A DNA stretch of 64,000 nt from Trogon surrucura (lineage: Eukaryota; Chordata; Aves; Trogoniformes; Trogonidae): positions 120,515,161 through 120,579,160 of the forward strand of contig CM036618.1 of assembly GCA_020746105.1 (NCBI GenBank). Reading direction: 5' to 3'. The notes beneath the pieces were generated by a model. The model ran no database searches, was not told the origin of the DNA, and saw only the letters and a program-made list of their open reading frames with translations. Position numbers and translations under genes: made by a program. How positions within the stretch are numbered: position 1 is the first letter of the stretch; the number at the start of each line of letters is the position of its first letter. Shown in pieces: positions 44,346-57,424 of this stretch.

Positions 44346-47300
44346 AAACCTCCCTCCTGTATATCTATCATTTCATTTCAACGATGAGCATCTTTTAAAA
44401 AGCACAAAAATGATTGATACCGGAATTTAATGATGTTTAATACGTGGCCATCTGTCAACAGTCAAGGAGTAAAGAAGCGGCACATTATTACCTCCCAAAA
44501 GATTCGAAATATTGATGCTAATTAAAAGGCACATTATCATCATCTCAAAGCAATTTCCAAACACTCATCAGACTTCAAGTCCAGCGAAGGGCAAGGGGGG
44601 AGACCTATGGATACGAGTGTTCCCCAGATGTGTCATTTGAGTTGATAATCTCTAAACTGGTGTTAGAGAGCAGAGCCTGGCAAGTTGCAGGTAACTCCTG
44701 ACTGGGTGGGCAAGCAATTAAACCCTGACGTATGAAAGATTATTTATATTAAATTCGACTCTTTGGAGGAAATCTGTGGTACTTTTCTACAAAGAACTGC
44801 AGAAGAACAGAACTATGCCAAACATGGCATTTCACTACTTATTTTTTTTCCCGGTGTTCCATACACGGTATTTCACAACCAAATAAAACATCGTGGTGCC
44901 CAAACACACGATTAATCGCACCACACTGAACTGCAGTGCCCTGGGTACTTTTAGCTGACAAATGGATTGATGTCACGTGCACAAAAGGGACTTGCATGGC
45001 CAGTTATGACAGAAACCTGCGCACGAAGGAACAAAACCCATGAACCTGGTGTCTGTGAAGCACTTTTGACTATTTGGACCTTGAAGAACTCGCTTTTGGC
45101 GTTCAGGGCTGTTCAGCTCCTCAGGCTGAGTGCTGTGGAGGAAGAAGATACATGTAAGTAGGTTGTTCAGGCTGCTGCTCATGTTTGCCTGGAGCTCTGC
45201 CTTCAACGTTAATAGCCACTTTATTGCCTTTTAAAATGTGATATTTATTGACATTTTCATCGTTCACCTTGATCAGAACCTCTTTAAAGCAAACACACCT
45301 CTACTAACCTCAAAATCCGTCCTTCATGTTTGAACAGAAGCGTCCAGCAGCTCTTAACATGTTTTAGTATGACAAGACTCCCGGCACATATTGCTCACCA
45401 AGAGGCAAAGTCATAGCCTGTTGGCAAATGTTTCCCTGCCCTCGGGATACAAAGAGATCCGTAAGCAAGATACGACCGATCCCACCTCCCACGTCATGGA
45501 AAATGTATGTAGAGTCCCAGGTATGGCAATACTGACTCCATGAGCCTTGCTCACCAGCTTTACGAGGCCAGCTGGAGGAAAGAGGCAGGTGAGTGGTGTG
45601 GAACACTCCAAAGACAGGTGAGCACAGACAAACACAAAGTAAAAGGCATCCCAGGAATAGATGGAGAAAATAGGCTTGGAAGAGTCATGTTGAAAGGATG
45701 GAAAAAAGGCAAACGGAAAGTGTCAGAGCCGTGGCTGCAGAAAATACAGCCTCCCCTGCAATCAAGGCCCAGGGGCATGAGTACCCACCAGTAACTGAGA
45801 CCAGTCATTTTTTCTACCATATTTTTAACAGCAGATTTTTTCACCTGTAACTGCCACTATCGAATTACCATCTCCACAGTGCAAAGCCACCTGTAGGCTT
45901 CCTCCTCAGGTCAAGGAACCCATTCATCACCGTCAAGTGAAGCATATTTCTATTTTTACTTGTCATTCTCAAACCATCGCTTCACACAGGTGTGACCTCT
46001 GATCCTGATTTTCCTCCCAACACTCCCCTTGCCACACTCTCACAGGCTTCCATTATCTCCTCCCCGAGAAATATTCAAAAACCTAAGAAAGATGTCCCTG
46101 GTTTTGATTACCCTATTGCAATCTAACTCCTTGATCTTCAGCATAAACACTTCAATCACTCTGGCATTTTCATTGACTCAAATTAAATGCAGAGCCAGTA
46201 ATTATTTCACAATCCCCTTGCCCTTTCATACACAGGTCTTCTGCCTTACACAGTGACAAAATATTACCTCCCAGATCCTTCAACGGTTCAGGTACTTCAG
46301 AAATGCTTTGGATATGCATCTGACATGAAGGGACTCTTAAGTAAACCTTGTGAGGCTTACCCAGTACTAATTATTAGCAATTACAAAGCTTTTCTAATGT
46401 TGAGCTCCAATGCTCAAACATGGTGTGAGCCATAGAACCGCACACTGTTCCACTGATTAACAGGTTCCTCGGGGCGATCAGGAGCACCAGGTACACCCGT
46501 CCCCTGTATTTTGCAGCCTGCTAAATGTAAATCCAGCCCAGCCGATGCCAAAAGGGAAACTCGCAGCGCTGCGTGGGTAGATTCAAGGCAGGAGGTTTAG
46601 ACAGACATACAGAATTGCAAAAAAAAATGCCATCGCGATCCAGCTTTGCTTATGTTATTTACTTCCATATTCATTACATTTGTTTTAAACTGTCACCGAA
46701 TTATTTATTCTTTGCGCCTCACAGATTCGCCTTCTGACTCTGTGCAACTGTGGTACATTGTAGAGCTGTCAGAGCAGAAGTGGAATGTATTAAAAGCAGG
46801 ATAATTGTAAGCTGGGGCATATGGCACTAAGGAGAATGTAGGAGTGAGTGGGAAGAAGGGGGTTTTGTTTTGATTTTTTCAAGACTCCGGATATGACTAA
46901 AGTTTTTTCCGGTGGGCAGAGAAAATATCCCTTGTTTCCCTGTTTCTCCACAATTTCAAAAGTTGCTTGCATTTTTTTTCTTTTTTATTTTCTCTTCTTT
47001 TACAGGGTGGAGAGAGAAAAGAGGAAGGGAAATGCAACACTAATTCTAATTTACTTGAAAAATAAAAAAACCTTCCATCTGGATCTCTTCTCCTCTCCCA
47101 AGAAAACACGTTCTCAGATGGCACACGTTACATGGAGGTTTTTGCAAAGAAAGCCCAGGCATGAGCTAGCTGCTGGGTAAACATGTCAGACTTCATAGCT
47201 CATATGCGCTGAAATGACCAGCACAGTTCACTCTTCTCAAAGGTATTGCTTCCAGCTGATTGCTGACTCAAGACAAGAACACAACTCTGGCCACAGTGAG

Positions 47301-47555
47301 TTTTTGAGCATTTTCTCCGCAGCTGCAGCATATAGAGGCGTTTCTGTTTGTTTTGCAGTTTTTTCCCCTGTTTCTTATGAAGCCTCGGATTCTGAAGTAC
47401 AGTTTGGCACCACCGGACTGAACTCCCTGCCAGTTTCCTAGGGCACAGAATCTCCAATAACACAAAGCCGTGACTATCATCTTGCCCAACAAATAATCAA
47501 AATTTTGCACCACGATCTCCCTTAAAAAATACAACTTCTCGTTTTTATCTCTCCG
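44346..47555. other. Unique non-coding DNA
   Basis: No exon or named repeat is recognised. The stretch 45364-45844 is open in several frames on both strands without known motifs. A poly-T tract around 46970-46985 and a pyrimidine-rich stretch near 46990 are low-complexity. Confidence 0.5.
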
Positions 47556-47910
47556 TTGCAGCTAATCCTTCCCGTCAACGGGGTTTCATCCGTAACAAGT
47601 CCGCCCGTGACGCTGGGTCCCACTGCTTCTCTTAACAAATCCCCCACGTACGGCACGGCTCGCGGAGCGCACGGCTCGCAAAAAGGACCGCGGAGACAGA
47701 ACCTCTCTTCTCTAACGGGATCAGAAAGGCTGCGCTTTCGCGTGGAAGGATGCTCATCGAAAGAGGAGACGGGCGAGGCAGCGCGCTGCCGGGGAACTCC
47801 AGGCTGACGCGTCGCGTTTCGGGCGCACGAGCGGAACGGAGCATTCGCGGTGTTTGTATTCTTGAACGCCGCTTCTGTCGGGGTGAATTATTGGTCACGT
47901 GTGTATCGCT
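47556..47910. promoter_or_regulatory. CpG island, candidate promoter
   Basis: A hand count finds about 40 CpGs in 350 bases with clearly raised G+C, including GACGCGTCGCG and GAGGCAGCGCGCTGCCG stretches. The flanks are AT-rich. At the right-hand edge an inverted CCAAT box (ATTGG at 47890-47894) abuts a CACGTG E-box at 47896-47901. This pairing is frequent in vertebrate CpG-island promoters and reads CACGTGACCAAT on the minus strand. No TATA box, recognisable first exon or protein frame is visible, and the open frames on both strands (83 and 101 codons) are low-complexity, so direction is undecided. A promoter of a non-coding RNA or of a gene whose first exon is untranslated would fit. Confidence 0.65.
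47890..47901 (-). promoter_or_regulatory. CACGTG E-box beside a CCAAT box
   Basis: On the minus strand the site reads CACGTGACCAAT. USF-type factors bind CACGTG and NF-Y binds CCAAT. The position at the edge of the CpG island makes this more than a chance match, but binding is not shown. Confidence 0.4.
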
Positions 47911-50297
47911 GTGATGCTGGAAAGCTGACCCAGGCAATGTTTGCTTCGTACTCAGCGAATTTTAAACGGCTTTTTTTTCTAGGCTTTGAGGGCTAGCATT
48001 GTATAACTCGCTCTCTAGGGCTTGTCCTTCCTTTTCTCCTCCCCGCTTCCGTTCCTGCTTCCATTTTCCGCTTGTTCACTTTGCCCAGCATATCAAAAGA
48101 AAGAGCATGAGGCAGTAAAAAATGGACAAACGTTATTCCCAGGAGCGAATTATCAGATGCTTCCCTCGGTTTTCCAGAAGGAATAAAGGGAATAAACTGA
48201 GTGAGAGGTATTTGCACCCCCCAGTACTTTTTTAAAACCCACCTGGCCCCCTACCCACAGCAGCCTACCTTTACGGCAGGGGTGAAGGGGAGGAAGGTGA
48301 CGGGTGCCAGCGTGTTCTCGTGCTCTCCCTCTCCCTGCGGCACCCTCATCAAGCTCTCTTGCAAAATGCTCTTATGCTGCGTCCCGGCTTTCTTCCACTT
48401 TCTCAGGGGAAACGGCTCCACTTTCATCGCATCGCCAAGGAAACAAAACGTGTGCTTAAATTTGCTATAGGGACACTTGACACCTGGGGGGTCATTTCTT
48501 CCAGTTATCTGGGATTTTAAAGCAGTTCCCACAGAGCTCTCTGGGCTTCTCCGAAACCTTCTGTCAAGCCAAGAGTTTCAGTTCACTCAATGCCTGAAAG
48601 TGCTGAAAAAGCTGCTCTTGATGGGCGCCAGACTGCTCAGAACTGAGAGATTACAATGGCCGTGTGATCAAAAATTACAGGTATTCTAGTTGTGTCTTCT
48701 GAGATGTCTGAGAAAAAGAGTACACCTTTGTCTGTGTACACACACAGACACATTCTCTGGCAGAGAGAAGGAAACCATGTAGCTGAGGGTACTTTGAAAA
48801 GGAGTTGTTCATATATTTTGCTCTCGGATAAATTAGATGGTGTAGCAGCACAGCACCGATAAGCACAGGGGCGACATGTTCACTCACACTGTGCATAATT
48901 TTAAATCCTTTCAGCTTTAGGAACTTGTAACACCACCACAACTACAAATTACAAAAATGTTATTTATCTGTAGCATCTTTTCAAATAATTCTATTATTTA
49001 CATTATGCTCTTTGTAGTTGTTTAACGTAAGATTTCACCTTGGGTTATCTGACGAAATGCTGGTATTGCAAAACCACCGTGGGACGTTTGCACTTAATGT
49101 AAATACGGAGGCAGGCACTTTAGAAAAATTCATACACAGAAGTCTATTAATATTGTTTCCTACATACAAAAATCCCAAATGAACCAGAGGCATTCATTAG
49201 TAATGTGCATTAATGGGCAGAAATTTCTTCTCATGGACTCTACAAACTTTCAAATACTTGCAAGGGTAATACTTTGGCTTTGTGGAATAAGAAATGACAA
49301 AATTTTGCTTTTGATAAAGCCCTTGGACCTGATTTCCATTATGAGTATATCAGCGCTTGTAGCAAGCACAGATGGGAAAAAGTATGAGTTTATTTTATGC
49401 TCCCTTTTATATATTCATAAGAATATAAATTAAGATTTATTGTACTATTACTTACTAAACTTGGGATCCTTTCATCTGGGGAAAACATGCAAGGAACACC
49501 CAGATTCCTGAATGGATGTTATTTCTTTGGGGAAAAGGAATTAGGCCACAGGCACTCTACACACCTTGTAATTAGGTGAGATCCTGAGTACTTAAAAAAA
49601 AAAAAAAAATAAAAGAGGGGCACCTGAAGAGATTTTCCCACCTCCTTTCAGAATGGCTGGTCAATCAGCTGTCAGCTAAACAACTCAAGTTTAAAAAAAA
49701 AAAAGTAGTTAACTCCTATTATTTTGTTGTTTACTAACTGCACAATAAGAGCACAACAGTAGCAAAACCACATAACTCTTCCTCTTGCCCAAACACAGAA
49801 GCCAGCACATGCTATTATTTCAGGGAGACAGTTAAGTCTTTGAACAGAAACCCTGTTTCACCTAATAAATAGGTTTTATGTGTTTATATCCAGTAACTTC
49901 AGCTGAATTTAGACACCTGTTTAACTTTTTTCTTTTGCAAACTAAATATGAAAGTAATATACCTACTTAAAGATACCTTACAAGTGAATCAGATCTCCTG
50001 GAGGAGGGTTATAGTACAAAGGACAAACGGAAAAACTGCAGAAATTCCTTATAGTGGTCAAAGATTTTGGCTTTTCAAGGCATCTGGCAGACCAAAGAAG
50101 TCCACTGGGACCACACGGCACGTAAACAAAATTAACATTTTGTTTAAACGTCAATCAACAAGATCTTTCCATTCAAACCCAGGTCAGCTGCGCTGGCAGC
50201 TCTTAAAGCGGTGACGCTCCTGTCTCACAGGGAGCCTAAGGAGTGGGAGGAAGCCGTATTCTACTTTTAAACCATCTCCCTAAAGCCTTACAATTCG
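47911..50297. other. Unique AT-rich non-coding DNA
   Basis: No exon or repeat is recognised. An A16 tract lies at 49594-49609. Bases 48250-48530 are open on both strands without known motifs. Confidence 0.5.
49594..49609 (+). repeat. A16 homopolymer tract
   Basis: This uninterrupted A run is followed by TAAAAGAGGGG. No retroposon body is recognised upstream. Confidence 0.9.
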
Positions 50298-50420
50298 TAG
50301 AATCATAGAATTCTCAGGGTTGGAAGGATCTTAAAGACCATCTAGTTCCAACGCCCCTGCCATGGGCAGGGACATCGCACCAGACCATGTTGCCCAGAGC
50401 CCCATCCAGCCCATCCAACC
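50298..50420 (-). mobile_element. CR1 LINE 3' end fragment (minus strand)
   Basis: The plus strand starts with GTAGAATCATAGAATTCTC, the complement of the CR1 terminal octamers. It continues with GGTTGGAAGGATCTTAAAG, ACCATCTAGTTCCAACGCC and CCTGCCATGGGCAGGGACA, then TGTTGCCCAGAGCCCCATCC, all typical of CR1 3' UTRs read backwards. Only about 120 bases remain. At its truncated end the unit CCATCC recurs four times (50402-50429), probably slippage after insertion. Confidence 0.93.
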
Positions 50421-52759
50421 CATCCATCCTTCCCACTTTCCGAAATTTATACAAATTTAAATGTTACATTACAGGCTCCTGAGGACAACCTCCCCAATTC
50501 CTTCCTCCATCCTTGTCTCATTCAAAGTGTTGGAGGTTAAAAACCGGAACGGTTCACTCTAAGTGGCGCCCAACGCAGTTCTCAGACATCACTCTGTAGA
50601 GCCCATCGTCGTTGCCCTAACACCCTTTAGGCCTGGTTTTACAGGGTACTGACATCATGCAAACGCTTTGAGAAAAACACAGAAGGAAAAACACTGCCAT
50701 AAAACGCCAGCCGTCAGATCAGAGGACGCCTGCCAAGAATTCTGTTGGATTACCCTCTTAAATTCATGGAATTCGCAGGAGGGCAGCGCCTCGCCACTCG
50801 GGCAGCACGAGGAAGGCAGGCAGGCAACACCAGAGGGTTCCGACGGAACAGCACAGCCCGTCAGTGAATCCTCAAAAATCCCTCCCTGAAGGTGGCACAT
50901 ACAAATACAGGCTGAAACACCCTGAGGGCACACCTGGGAGGGAGGTGGTGAGGCAAAACCAGGAAGAAACGAAAGCTGCTCACAAAACCAGATACATAAC
51001 TGCCTTGGTCTTGTCTTTAAGTGTGTGTCAAAATTGCACGTAGCTGTCTTTAACGAGGTTTCTTTCAGCATGAAGAAACAAAACTGAACTTCATTAAAAA
51101 CAGTTTCAATTTGTTAAATACATTATGAACCGCCAAGAGCACGCACAAAGTCACTCTTCCTCTTTGCCACCTAAAAACACACGATCATGTTGCAGGCAAC
51201 AAACAACTGAGAATAACAAAATCCGGTCTACTTCTCTGCAAGTGAACAGGTTATGTACATAATCCCCTTCCTAGATATTTCTAGCACACTGTACAAAAAG
51301 TTTAAAATGTGTCGCACACGACGGTTCTCCTAATACCTTTAATTAAAACACTACCAGAAGTTATAATGAAAAAGGATTACTTTTTTTTAATACACTAAAA
51401 CCTTGAGCTTCTCTTATTCTGGTAAGAAGGAAATGAACAATGAAGCCACATTTTGGGATTTAAGATAATCATAAGATTTTAAGTCGAAGGGCAGCAAAGA
51501 GGCTTCATTTTAAAATTTGCTCTTAACAGATACAAGTCTTATGTTCCTTTACTGTTACAAAGACTGTCATTTAGAATTTCACCTTTTTAAACTCCCAACA
51601 TCTGTGTGCAACCTGCATCTTCTCTTTCCCCCAACGTAAATTACAAACATGGGTTCCCATTGAATGCAAGGAAGCTCATTAATAATTGGCTTTATTGTCA
51701 TCTCTGGCTGTCTTGCAACACCCTCTGGGTTTTAGTCTGAATGCAAAGTTCCCAATATCATCCCAAGTTTTCACGGTGCTTAGCACGGTAACGTGTGACT
51801 ACTTGAAATAAACCCAGGCTATCAGCTGTTTGCAGACTCTCCTGCTCCCATCCAACAACGGTATTTTATTCTCTCCTGGATAAAAGATAGGCTACGGGGG
51901 CACAGCAAGACGAAGGTCAATTGACTCCAAAATCCTTGTCTGCCAAGGGCGGAAAGCCAAAGTGACATCCCATTACGCAGCAGCACGTTGATGCCACAGG
52001 CATATCCTCAGCTCCAAAGATCCACTTACCCCAAACCTGGTACCTGAGCAAGTGAAGTAAAAGACGGAGGCAGCAGATTATCTCCTGTGATAACCGAATG
52101 ATAACATACATATCTGCTACTGTGTTTCATTAAGTGTTTGCTACGAGCAGAGAAAAATCCCGAGTTCAGTTCCAGATTCCTGATAAAGGTGCTGCCCTTC
52201 TTGCAGATCCGCCCCACCCAGCTCCGTTGCAGAAAATGTTAACACCTCTGCTGGGCATGAGAGAACAGGGGCTGTCAGTGCTCTACTGTAGCTTTGTACA
52301 ACTTAGGCAGACGTTTTACAAGAAAAAACAAAAACCATAACCCCTTAAGTATTTTCAAACCCTCGCTCAAAGCATGAGCTCTGCTTCCTAATAAAAAACC
52401 AAACCCATTCTTGGTCTGCTTTTGGTTTAATACGGGCAAAACAGCATTCTACTTTACTCTTGGTCTCCTAAATGCTTCAACCGTTTTCAGAATGACTTTT
52501 CAGGGGGAAAAAAAATCCATGCTGGGGCACACAATGGGTATAAAAATGTCCCAATTCAAACAAGTGAAAGATGAAGAAGTTATGAGCAGCTGACAAAAAG
52601 AATTAAAACTGAAAAGTAATAAACAATGTGAAGCAAGAATGCTACCAGCTCCACCCACAATTATTTATATTAGTGGAGTGCTCGAAGATGCAAACTGGCA
52701 CCCAGTTCCACACCAGGGACAGAGTGGGACAATGAAGTCCCTGTTCTGAAAGGATTTAA
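50421..52759. other. Unique non-coding DNA
   Basis: No exon or named repeat is recognised. The 138-codon minus frame at 50655-51071 has no known motif. A weak likeness to old MIR-type sequence near 52690-52760 was considered and left uncalled. Confidence 0.5.
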
Positions 52760-53180
52760 TGAATATTGGCCTTTAAAATCATACCCTGGTAATGCTGCAG
52801 TGCGAAGCCAACGAGAGCTTGAGCGTAACCGTGCCTCGTGGAGAACTACGTCCCACTGACAAAACCAAAACCTGATTCAACAGACTGGAATAAATTCCGG
52901 ATCCAACTACAGTATGACGTAAGACGGAATATAAATTCATTGCCGCTGCCAATGTATTTTGCCCAATCGCTCTGCCAGGTCGTATCGACCTGGAAAAAGA
53001 AGCGTGTGCAAATCGGAGTGCATTCCGCATGCACCTCTTCGAGAGAGAGTACATACGCAGGATTGATGGCTGCGGGCAGTATTGCTAATGGCCTTTTTAA
53101 TTGGCACTATGATGATTAATTGGGGCCTTCACACAACTCCGGGAGTTCTCATTACCAAACAGCATGGTGTCCCGGCACAC
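52760..53180. promoter_or_regulatory. Candidate conserved regulatory element with paired TTAATTGG sites
   Basis: This repeat-free block keeps many CpGs in balanced sequence. It has a perfect hairpin CCAGGTCG-TAT-CGACCTGG at 52975-52993 and ends in a cluster of homeodomain-type sites. These are GCTAATGG at 53084-53091 and two exact TTAATTGG copies at 53097-53104 and 53116-53123, with starts 19 bases apart, near two helical turns. The layout resembles enhancers of developmental genes. Both strands are open for about 92 codons here (plus 52838-53119, minus 52779-53054). The plus frame (MENYVPLTKPKPDSTDWNKF at its start) has no family likeness that I know, so an exon is less likely but not excluded. 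Confidence 0.4.
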
Positions 53181-56100
53181 TGTGTGGGTGTCCGTTATTA
53201 CTAAATAGTCACCAGATCCTGAGACACAGATAAGATAAATTTTATACAAGTCTACGAACCCCAGAAATTGAAGCCTACTACTGAGACAGCGGGAAAATTC
53301 TGTTTCCTTCTTAATATATTATTTCAGCACTACCCAGATGCTCAAAGAAAACAGAAAAGGCCTTGCAAAAGACACTGAAAACAGGCTATGTATGGAATAA
53401 GGATTACACGCTCCGCGCGGTGTTTCTTGCCACTGCAGAAGTTTACGTTTGCTCACGGCTGCACGTGGGATGCTGCAGTTACGCCCACAGACAAGAGGCA
53501 GAGTTAACCAAGCCAGGCCTGGTTACTCCACATTAGCGACTGCTGGGAGAGGAGCAGGTGTCTGCAGGAATGGCCATCCACACAAATACCTCAATTCCTG
53601 CTGCCTTTCACCAAAAGAAATGCCCGACGTTCTTCTTTTTGCACGAAACCTGACCCACGGCTCCGCCAAAGCTGGCTCCACCGGCAGCCTCACGGCTCTT
53701 CCCACAGCAGCCGCGACACCGCCGGCAACAGGTGTGCGGGCCTGGAACGGAGGTGGCAACATGGAGAGGACTTCCAGCATTTCTTCCTTCTCTTTTTGGG
53801 TTCAGAAAACTCTCACCTGGCTTCCTTCATCTGTCCTTCTGCCATTTCTCAGCACAGCCGGAGCAGAGCATTCAGCACTCCGCTCCTTGCTCACCAGAGC
53901 CCATCATAGCTCGTGCCAAGTTACCAAGACTCGCTACACTCATTTCAGAGTTAAAAGTAGCATTTAGTGTCTCAAGGGCTTCCGGAGCCATTCCTTCCAT
54001 GACCCCATGCAGCACCCATGCTGCTTGAGGGGTGCCTGCCAGGGCTTAGCTGTGGGGGGCACTGGGGGTCCTGGCAGCAGGAGCTGAGGGGCTGCCCCAG
54101 CCAGATCGCCGAGACACAAACCAGCCCACGTCGCCCGCCAACACCCAGCGAGACCGGAGCTCAGGCACCACTGTGAGGCAGGACAGGCTCTGAGAAGAGG
54201 CCACGCAGCTGCCCCAAGCAGGGAACAGGGAGCCTGGGCTGCTGTTTTTTGTGGTCGCTCCCTGAAGCCGAGAGGATGAGGCTAGCCTGGGCGAGACAAT
54301 CTGGCAGGGACACCAATTCTGCCATGGGTAGGTGGGGGACACTGGTTGGGGGTGATGGGGCCCACTCGGTGTTTCACTGAAGAGCAGTGCTGGGGCTGCT
54401 TTTACTTCTCAATACCAGAACTGGTGATTAAAAGCTGCTTAATTGACCGAAAAAAAAAAAAAAAAAAAGACTGACAGTGACAGCACCTACACACAAGTTT
54501 TGGATTCTGCCGTTTTGCTTCACTGCTGAATAATTAACAGCGTGGTAACAGCGTGCCCAGCACATCGGTAACAGGGAAGACTGATGGGCTTGGGAATGCT
54601 CACAAACTCCATCAGCAAAACCACGTACAAGCCCATGGATGTCTCTGATATATTATGAAGAAACATTGAGCCATTTAAAAATACTCTGTAAATAATCTTG
54701 GATAACACCATCTTAAATTCTGTGAATGATTCAGGTTTTTGCTGCACACTGACAAAGGACTCGGATTCTCATTAGAATTAGGTGAAATCTTCTTACACAA
54801 ATCTCCTGTCAGCTTCAATCCATTAGAAATAATAAAGGTATGCTCCAAATTAAGGACCAAGGCAAATTTTGTTTAGACTTAACAGATTCAATTTACCGTG
54901 CCGTTAAGTGGATAGCACCAATACACTTCTCAGCTTTGAGTTCCCAATGTGATCTAATATGACATTTGACTCTACATCACGTCGTGAATCTGTGAAATGC
55001 TGGTCACAACACCCCAGGTCGAGATCAAGCAGGCGGGCAGTTGCCAGGCAAGCTGCTGCTCCCACAGCATCGTCCATCGTGCTGAGCATCCTGTGCTCGT
55101 ACTTTTGCGATACCCCCTCTAAAACCAGAACCTGCGATAACGATCGTCCAGTCAGTGCTGGAGAAATCTTAGGTCATCTCCTGCCCCATTAACTTTTCAT
55201 TCTCTTCCTGTCTTCTCATTCCCAAAAAAATGAAGGCTTTGCTGCACCTGAAAAGGCTCTCAGCCTATCTGGAAGAAGACAAGGAATAGATATGACGACC
55301 AGCAGAATATAAGCCCAGCAAAGAGATGGGGAGTAGCCTCCAAGTGTACATTTGTTTAAAAATAAATAAATAAAAATTCACTTTTCTGATGAGGGACTGG
55401 TTCAGGGTGAAGTGCTCTTAGGGCAGTTGGCTGCCCACCCCAGATACCCACACAGCAGCACACGGTTGCACACAGGCCAGTTTGGGACTTCGCTTTTGGT
55501 TGCAGCCTTCTGTTAAGAAGCACATCTATTCTCTGCGAAAAGTATCTTCCCAAGCACATCTCCAGCTGAGTTGTGCCAAAAGGATGTCTTGCAGTAATGT
55601 AATTTTCTGTCTCATTTCGTGAGCTACGTAAAGGCAATGCCAAGAGAAAACAAGCCAACCAAACGTGCTTTTTTAGCCATGACAGTAACGCTGGAGTAAA
55701 CTGTCTTTAAAAGATTTCTGAGTTTCATGTTTTTGAGGACTTTATGAACCAGTTTTAAACGCATTTGGATCATTAAGAATTAGTTTTAAGTTTTCCCTGG
55801 GAAAGAAACTGCTGTAAATCAATCTTATTTTAAATACACATGAACAGCTTAAGATTGCATTGTGTGCCATCACTGACATGCGTTAGCTTCCAACTCCAAA
55901 GCAGATTTAAGTTTCACTACAGAGCTGAAGATACCATTCAGAAACAGATGTTAAAGCGTCACGAAAAGCAACTATCTAACTGAAGAAATGAACTCCTTAA
56001 AAAAAGATTAGACGGGTCAAACAATGAATGTCCTCTTCAACATTTTCAGATGTTGTGAATAGCCCCCTTCTACGCACTGCAAATCATGGGAAATTGCCAT

Positions 56101-57100
56101 GTTTCTGGAAACGGATATTAATCTCCTTGAAACACGTGCCCTCGCACTCACGACGCGCAGCAAGCTTGCCCAGTAGAATCTCACGGGAAAAAAAATACAA
56201 AGAAAATCAGAAGTGACACACATGACACATTTGCAAGAATAATTGAGCTGGTGAATCACAAATCTCAGCCTCTTCTCCCAGGAGCACTGCTTCTACAGGA
56301 GAAAAAAAAAAAAATCTCACACTGAAAAGCCCCTAACAAAGTATGTCTCTGTTATGAAGCAATCTAGATTTTATAGACTATTTTAAAATTTGAAAATTAT
56401 CCTATTTTGCCATTCTAAAGAAAAAGGGTAATAGCACACTAACTGTTTTTAAAACGAACCTTTACTTCAAATTTGATTTAATAAGGAGTTTGTAAAAATA
56501 CCGCGACACAAATGAACTCAATATGTTCTCTTCCCTGGCCTCCAGTTGACAGAAAATTATATTTTCAGAATCCATTGACATGAGTCAAATTGTCTTGCCT
56601 CTAGAAATTTTATGGTTTCAGACATATCTGACATATCATTTTTGCTACCCTCTTGTTAACTCTCGCGAATCATTAGCGGCATTTCAGTGTACAGGCGGAG
56701 AACGCTAAATTAAAGAGTAGATTTCAGTTTTTAAGCCCCAGGGCGGGAGAGGTTGAGCACATCACAGCAAAAATGTATTTTCCTTCCCACTCGGATTGCC
56801 TGTGCTCTCATTACATTACCTCAGCACCCTTCAGCCTCTGCGTGAAGCGGAGGTATATTAAGCTCTGAAGGGAGCTCATTCTTCTGTCCCATAAGCTAAA
56901 GAAAGACATTTCTGGAGTGATGAGAACTGCTTGAATTGGATGGAGAAGATACTTGAAAATGCCTCGTGGGGTTCCAGCCGTACAAGCCTGAGCATAATAG
57001 CCCTGAACTGGGGGTGTGGCACACCAGAAATTCGTAACTGCTGGTGGACAAAGCTTTCATCGCCTCTAGAAACACTAAGATGAAAGGGGAAAACAACTCT
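53181..57100. other. Unique non-coding DNA
   Basis: No exon or repeat is recognised. A G+C-richer part at 53440-54350 holds a 172-codon plus frame (53449-53967), low-complexity and unlike any known protein. An A19 tract lies at 54450-54468. Patches at 54930-55190 and 56560-56720 keep CpGs in AT-rich surroundings and could be conserved elements. Confidence 0.45.
54450..54468 (+). repeat. A19 homopolymer tract
   Basis: This is the longest single-base run in the window. No retroposon body is recognised upstream of it. Confidence 0.9.
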
Positions 57101-57112
57101 ACATTGAGGTGT

Positions 57113-57128
57113 GGGGTGGGGGGGAGGG
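57113..57128 (+). other. G-quadruplex motif
   Basis: The run GGGGTGGGGGGGAGGG can form four G3 blocks with single-base loops. It lies about 280 bases before a second, cleaner motif on the same strand. Confidence 0.65.
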
Positions 57129-57408
57129 AAAGTGAATGCACACAATGGGGTTTTTTATATATTACTGAGCCAGGCTTCTATTGCTGTGGGACTTTTCTCA
57201 TTCACTGAGCTAAGAGGATAATTTTGTGGTGTGTCAGCAGAGCAACCGAAGGACTTAACTGCAGCGAGGAGGCCGGTTGGTTCGTGCACACCTTGACAAA
57301 TGGCTAATTGCAGCCGTGGGCTGTTTTGAAATTCTGAGCAGTCATAGGCCAGCTAAAGAAATCACAAGCGAAATCTGGTAGAGAAGGGGGAAAGCACAGC
57401 ACGGAGAT

Positions 57409-57424
57409 GGGGAGGGAGGGAGGG
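57409..57424 (+). other. G-quadruplex motif
   Basis: GGGGAGGGAGGGAGGG has four G runs with single A loops, a pattern of high predicted stability. The minus strand would carry the matching C-rich i-motif sequence. Confidence 0.8.

Noticed and set aside
52690-52760. Weak likeness to an old MIR-type repeat (GTCCCTGTTCTGAAAGG)
   Set aside because: The match is short and partial, below what can be called by eye.
53449-53967. 172-codon open frame, plus strand
   Set aside because: It lies in G+C-richer DNA where stops are rarer; composition is low-complexity Ala/Ser/Thr and no family is recognised.
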